Below are positions 58,845 through 64,000 of a stretch of 64,000 nucleotides of DNA, piece by piece. Position numbers and translations under genes: made by a program. The stretch is taken from the NCBI RefSeq assembly GCF_954871325.1, contig NC_088779.1, forward strand, positions 30,211,752-30,275,751. Direction: 5' to 3'. Source of the DNA: Gordionus sp. m RMFG-2023 (taxonomy: Eukaryota; Nematomorpha; Gordioida; Chordodea; Parachordodidae). The notes under the pieces are model-generated. The model was not told the origin of the DNA and did not search any database. It was given only the letters and a program-made list of their open reading frames with translations. Within the stretch, counting starts at the first letter, position 1. Every line of letters begins with the position of its first letter.

Positions 58845-61781
58845 TTAGCTTTCACCTTTTCTGGTGGTAAGCTCCTTCAACATCTCTCTCCACTTTATGT
58901 TATTCGTACAATCTCTTTTATCTATTTTATACTTCTTTATATTGGCTCTAACTTTATGGCCCCATTGAAGTTTTGGCCTTCCTCTTTTACGTTTGCCCAT
59001 CACTTCCAATCTTTCAACTTTATTTCCTATGTAGTTCATAGGCCTTCTCATTGTGTGCCCATACCACCTAAGTCTGTTTACCATTAACTTAGTCTTAATG
59101 GGCACTACCTTTAAACTATTTAGTATTCTTGTACTGCGCACCTTATCCTTTCTTGTTACCCCAGCAATCATCCTCAGCATTCTCATCTCCATAGTTTGTA
59201 GACTTCACTCGTCTGATTCTTTGGTTGGCCATGTTTCCGAACTATATAGAATAGTTGGTTGTACTATGGAACTGTAAATTTTTCCCTTTAATTTGTGTGG
59301 GATTCTTTTGTCAAATAGCACTCCAGATAAAGATCTCCACTTTAACCACCCTTGATTAATCTTATTCTTTATCTCTTTTTCTATTGTGCCGTTTGTTTGT
59401 ATAGTGGAGCCCAAATATTTGCAGCTTTCAATTGCGGATATCTGCCAATCATTTATATCAATACTCTCCGTTTCATCTCCTCCTATCACCATATACTCCG
59501 TCTTTTCTCTATTTACTTTTAATCCGTGCGTTTCTAGGATATTTATCCAATTCACTAACCTTTCTTTCATTTCATCCTTGGATTCGGCAAGTATCACAAT
59601 ATCATCTGCAAATATCATATTCCACGGGACTGTTTGAGGTATAGACTGTGCTAATACATCTATTACTGTAATGAAGAGAAGTGGGCTGAGAGCCGACCCT
59701 TGATGAACTCCTTCGGCTATTGTGAAGCCTACTGAAGTACCTGTTGTGCTACGGACCATTGTTGTATGTCCCATATACATATCCTCTATTATTCTTATAT
59801 ATTTTTCGGGAACTTTTTTGTGGCGTAGCGCCCACCAGATAAGTTTTCTTGGGATTCTATCGAAGGCCTTTTCTAGATCGAGAAAGACCATGTGTAGCTT
59901 TTTGTTCTTTTCCCTGTATTTTTCACTCATTTGCCTAATTGCATGGATAGCATCGGTTGTTGATCTTCCAGGCATAAAGCCAAACTGTGTCTCTCCTATT
60001 TCGATTATATCTCTTAATCTTTTTTCTATTATTTTTTCGTATAGTTTTAGACAGTGTGACATTAGTTTTATGCCCCTGTAATTTTGACAATTGTGTGGAT
60101 CCCCTTTATTTTTGAAGATAGGAACTAGATAGCTCTGCCTCCATTTTTGGGGGACCTCTTCATTTCCAAGTATTTTATTGTACAGATTTGTGAGGAGATG
60201 TATTCCATCATCTCCTAGTGCTTTAAGGCTTTCTATTGGAATATCGTCTGGACCCCTAGCTTTGTTGTTTTTCATATGCTTGAGGCATGTGATTATTTCT
60301 TGTTCTGTTATAGGTTGTACAAGGTTTTGACAAGGGGAGTGTTCGTCGAGATGCAATATGTGGGAATTAAAGTTGAGAAGCTCCTGAAAATATTCTTTCC
60401 ATCTATTCATTATTTCTTTTTCCTTTATTATCAATTTCCCATCTTTATTTTTGATTACTTTCGGAGCTCCGTTTATATCCCTAGAGTTCTTTTCTCGCTG
60501 TTTGGCTAATCTGTATATTTTATTTTGCCCTTCTTTGGTATGTAGATCTTCGTACATGTCATCGTATGCCATAGATTTGGCCCTAGCCACCGCCTTTGTA
60601 GCTAATCTCTTGGATTTTTTGTATCTTGACTTGTCATCTGCATTTTTGGATTTGTACCATATTTTATAAAGGGCTTTTTTCTCCTGTATAGTGGTTTGTA
60701 CCTCTTGATTCCACCACCATAGTTCTTTGTGTGATTTGTTGCCTCCTCTTGTCAAGCCTAGCGTCGATTTTGCAGTGTCTATTAATCTGGATGAAAGGTC
60801 TGTCCATATTTTTTCACTGACTTGTGAGCAATTTATTGTTTCAATGTTTGCATTGATTGCAAAGGCATCTGTCATTGTTTTTAATTTGCCCCATTTGATG
60901 CATGGTTCCAGTTTTATCTTATTTTGAGTGGATTTATTTGAGATTTATAAATCCATGATTAGTAGCTTGTGTTGCGCGGCGATATCTTCTCCTGGGATGA
61001 CTTTGCAGTCTATTACATCTTTTAATCTTCTGCGAGAGATTAGCATGTAATCTATCTGTGTTTTCCTAGTACCACTTTCATATGTTATTAAATGACTATC
61101 TTTTTTCCTATAGTAGGTGTTGGTTAAGGCAAGGTCGAAGGCTTGCGCAAATTTCAGTACGTGCTCTCCTTCATCATTTCTTTCTCCGTATCCAAAACCA
61201 CCATGATGCCTTTTGTAGCTATCTCTTGCTTTCCCCACATGCGCATTTAAGTCACCACCAATTATGACTAGGTCATCCTTAGGGATTTCCATTACGGCTT
61301 CATCAAGGATAGCTCTAAAGTCATCTTTCTCTTCTTCCTTGCAACCCGTTTGAGGAGCATATACTGATAGGATGTGTAGTATTGATTGACCAATGCAGAG
61401 TTTTATCTTCATTAGTCTATCAGAGATCCTGTTGACTTCTACAACTGAGGAGGTTAGATCTTGACTGAGGATGATGCCGACACCGTTCCTATTGCTAACA
61501 AGTCCATTATAGTACAATTTATACCCATCTCCAATCATCAAAGTCTTCTGTCCTTTCCATTTCGTCTCTTGTATGCACGCTATATCAACTTTTCTCCTGT
61601 TCAACATTGATGCCAATTCTCTCGTCTTACCTTTAAGCGTCCCAATATTCAAACTTGCCAGTCTTGTCTTCTTTGCTTTGACCTTTACTTTATTTTTCAC
61701 AGGATGGAGGTCTACACCCTGCGCGTCGCATGGAGGGAACGCCCTAGCTTTCATATTCATATTTTCATTTGTGTCCTTCAT
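58845..61781 (-). pseudogene. RTE LINE polyprotein: endonuclease and reverse transcriptase, two in-frame stops
   Basis: The protein nicks target DNA and copies its own RNA. From the ATG at 61781, the APE-type endonuclease shows SLNIGTLKGK, CIQETKWKG (catalytic E), YAPQTG, GGDLNAHVG, QIDYMLISR and AAQHKLLIMD (final H). The RT follows with RGPDDIPIESLK, YRGIKLMSHCLKLYEKI, FGFMPGRSTTDAIHA, VFLDLEKAFDRIPR, GVHQGSALSPLLF and FADDIVILAES, then a C-terminal MRMLRMIAGVTRKDKVR, RLRWYGHTMRR and RGRPKLQWG region typical of RTE. The frame is continuous for 979 codons except for a TAA (60947-60945) between endonuclease and RT and a TGA (59207-59205) near the C-terminus; there is no frameshift. The TAA lies in a linker-like stretch; the TGA could be a single C-to-T change. 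Catalytic residues are otherwise intact, which implies recent activity. Confidence 0.93.
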
Positions 61782-61929
61782 TTTGTTTATTGGACAGGTA
61801 TCCTTAGCACCCGGCTGTCCAGGCCTGTCGGTGACCGGGGTGTCATCTCTAAGCTCCGAAATTCATCATACCACATGTCTTTACACATCAGTCATCGAAG
61901 AAAAACTTGAAAGTTTTTATGGTTCTTAC

Positions 61930-62002
61930 CAGGATTGAACCCGCGTCCTAGTTCATGCTCGTGTTTCCAAGCCTACATCTTACCCATTAGGCCACCCCGG
62001 CG
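61930..62002 (-). promoter_or_regulatory. tRNA-like head with Pol III A/B boxes at the LINE 5' end
   Basis: On the minus strand, GCCGGGG is followed by TGGCCTAATGGG (A box, one mismatch to TRGCNNAGYNGG) and, about 50 nt on, GGTTCAATCC (B box, close to GGTTCGANNCC) preceded by CGCG. The spacing fits a tRNA gene. The 3' acceptor strand (CCCCGGC) is missing, so it is not a functional tRNA. A T5 run follows at 61905-61901, where Pol III could terminate, giving an RNA of about 100 nt. Confidence 0.75.
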
Positions 62003-62019
62003 ATAAAAACACCTCAAAA

Positions 62020-64000
62020 AATAAATAACATTAAAAGCTATACCCCACTTATACACGCTCAGTTTTATCATTACTCAATCTTTTTTTCGGTAGCGATTTA
62101 TGAAGAAATCAAGATAAATGATCTTTCTACCGTTGTCATCGAAAGATAATAATATTATTGTATTATTTAAATACTATCCATATTGTAATGGTGAAGAGAT
62201 AAAACTGGATCACCCCCTCCCCCACTCACCCAGAAAATTTGTTGCTTTTTTGTATATATATCATCTTAAGCAGATTTTGAAACCCCCAGAACCAGAATCT
62301 AAAACTCTAAGAAAACTTGATGTCCAAATTACCAGAGTCAGAACCCACTTATGAAATTATTTAAGAACTCTTATTTTAAACCAATAAAAACTAGCTCCTT
62401 TACTTTTTTTTAAAATAATCTTTAATTATTGCTTCAAAAAAAAAATTTGATCAATTTTAAATTAATTAATCTTTCAAAATATCTATGAAAATTTCACACA
62501 TTTATATTTTTTGTTTGCTTTCTAGCCTCTGGCTGAGCTGCACCGATTTTATATTTGAAAATCCCCGCTATAAAAATTTATTTTAATAATCGGTTCCTAC
62601 TCCTTTATTAGTTAATTTAAATCTTCATTGTAAGCAGGAATGGTAAATAAAAGCCACCCAACTTCTCGCCTTATGACAAATATATTTTAAGTTTATTACA
62701 AGGAAAAAAGGAACTCAATTCCCCCGGCATGTTTTGACTCGAACCCGTTTTTGCGCAATAGAATGAACGCTAATTGGATAATTCGAAAAAGATTTGATAT
62801 CTTGTAATCTAAATTCACTTCCAAATTCTCCTATTCTTCTGCTTCCTTGCAAAAGCTCATTTTAATATCGAATGAGCAATTTTCAGCAATGAACAGGATG
62901 AAATTCGTAAAAACGGATATGAATGACCTGAGGCCAAACCAAGTGAATCTCCGGAAGAATTACTTATAACTATAGGACTCCGAACTAATTGGCCCATAGT
63001 TACTCCCATTCAGTTTAAGCTTTCAACATGCATGTTGCGTGTTGCATATAACGGACATCTTCCTCTTCATTATAAATATTTCATATAAAACTAGAAATAA
63101 CGTATCGGAAGGCCTATATAAAGGCAATTATACCTTTAACCTAAGAGGGACGACAAGGAGAACCCCTTCCTCCCCACTCTTTAAAAAATTTGCCTATTCT
63201 CGTAAATATCACTTTAAGCTAATAAAAATTTCTCACCTACGCTCCTTTCGCCACTCACTCTCCCTAAAATGTAGATAATCTATCATTTAAACAAGAATTT
63301 TAAACAAAAATTATTAAAAATTAAACATTTTAAAATAACAACGATAATTCAAAATTTTGCATTTTAATAAAAAATAAATGAAAATTGATAAAGATTGGTA
63401 TTCCTCCTCCCTTAATTTTGTTGTATAGCACCAAGCTAACAGTTAACGTGGCCCAGCATGGTTTTTATTAAACATGCTCATTATTTTTTCATAATAATGT
63501 TTCTACTATAAGTTTTTATAAAAAAAATTTGAAACATTTTTATAAATATAATTTTACATTTTAAATATATTTTTTTATTTTTTAAAATTAATAATATACA
63601 AATCTCTTTATTTTTTCATGTATTTATATATTTTGACACAATACCACCTAAAAACATCCATTAAATTTATTAGTGAGAAACCCCACCTAGTAGTTCCCCC
63701 CCCCCCCAAGTTATCATGAGTACGCCTCTAAGTGGGATAAAAGCCAATCTGAAAGTATTAAAAAAGAGTAGGGCATAAATAATAAAAATACGTTATTTGA
63801 TTAAAATATGTTGTTTTAAATTTTTGCAAATACAAATAATATGTTAAATTTACTAACAACTTAGAAAACACATTATTAATGTTATCGTATAAATATGAAT
63901 ACAATTTTATAAATAGATTCTTAATAATATATGGAAATGTTTTACAAATTATTAAAATTTATTAAAACTGACGTATTACTTTTATTTTAATATTCTTTTA
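62020..64000. other. No gene recognised to the window end
   Basis: AT-rich DNA with C-rich patches (62210-62230, 63697-63707). Near 62700-62765 the minus strand has GGGTTCGAGTC, a B-box-like word, but no convincing A box or stem, so no SINE or tRNA is called. Confidence 0.4.

Larger units (their letters stand above)
58825..62002 (-). mobile_element. Full-length RTE-type LINE with tRNA-like head and poly(A) tail
   Basis: The 3178-bp insertion is bounded by a perfect 17-bp target duplication ATAAAAACACCTCAAAA (58808-58824 and 62003-62019). Read on the minus strand it starts CGCCGGGGTGGCC, has about 220 bp of leader, then one long endonuclease-RT frame, and ends in A16 (58840-58825). Head, body and tail are all inside the same duplication, so they were inserted as one unit. 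RTE elements usually end in short repeats rather than poly(A), and a tRNA-like 5' end is unusual for LINEs. Confidence 0.92.

Noticed and set aside
59053-61938. Several 60-120 codon plus-strand frames
   Set aside because: Antisense shadows of the LINE reading frame.
61930-62002. A genuine host tRNA gene beside the LINE
   Set aside because: It lies inside the LINE target duplication and lacks the 3' acceptor strand, so it belongs to the element.
62700-62765. tRNA or SINE on the minus strand around GGGTTCGAGTC
   Set aside because: B-box-like word only; no A box at the right distance and no cloverleaf stems.

Overview
This is about 64 kb of very AT-rich, repeat-laden eukaryotic DNA from an animal, most probably an invertebrate. 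The evidence is short GT-AG introns, family-typical animal proteins (annexin, CatSper auxiliary subunit, PM20D1/CPS1-type M20 peptidase), an RTE-type LINE, Ty3/Gypsy fossils, and many short inverted-repeat DNA elements (MITEs), several with perfect 8-bp or 6-bp target duplications. I cannot name the species. Genes are sparse and mostly made of small exons, so four of the five host genes below were assembled exon by exon; in each, the splice phases agree throughout.

Host genes. (1) 2723-5395 (+): a secreted annexin with only two repeats (equivalent to repeats 1 and 4), 7 exons, 210 aa. (2) 17908-19915 (+): a two-exon, 76-aa secreted cysteine-rich protein. (3) 26287-28671 (+): a single-exon, 794-aa protein resembling CatSper delta, with a signal peptide and a C-terminal membrane segment. 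(4) 39103-43636 (-): a secreted M20 peptidase of PM20D1/carboxypeptidase S type, 9 exons, 540 aa, with all metal and catalytic motifs. (5) 54560-55284 (-): a four-exon, 140-aa secreted protein, possibly ML/MD-2-like. Nothing suggests these genes form one pathway. Four of the five carry signal peptides and the CatSper-like one is a predicted membrane protein with a large outside domain.

Mobile DNA. The most striking element is a complete RTE-type LINE at 58825-62002 (-). It is bounded by a 17-bp target duplication, ends in A16, and begins directly at the target duplication with a tRNA-like head carrying A- and B-box-like motifs, so it is built like a SINE head joined to an autonomous LINE. hAT material is abundant: an 865-bp element with 8-bp target duplications and a transposase C-terminal remnant (22913-23777), a transposase core remnant (about 24600-25040, -), and several MITEs. 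A second MITE family (ends CCAATGACAT) has 6-bp target duplications. Retroelement fossils are three broken Ty3/Gypsy-like regions (29464-30780; 31390-33330, arranged as two opposed arms; 36780-38520) and a compact gag-only LTR element with primer site and polypurine tract (49491-51672, -).

The rest is AT-rich intergenic and intronic DNA with microsatellites, tandem duplications, long G or C runs, and a block of about 1.5-1.8 kb duplicated 11 kb apart (44640-46375 and 55960-57425). No rRNA, true tRNA or CRISPR array was seen.
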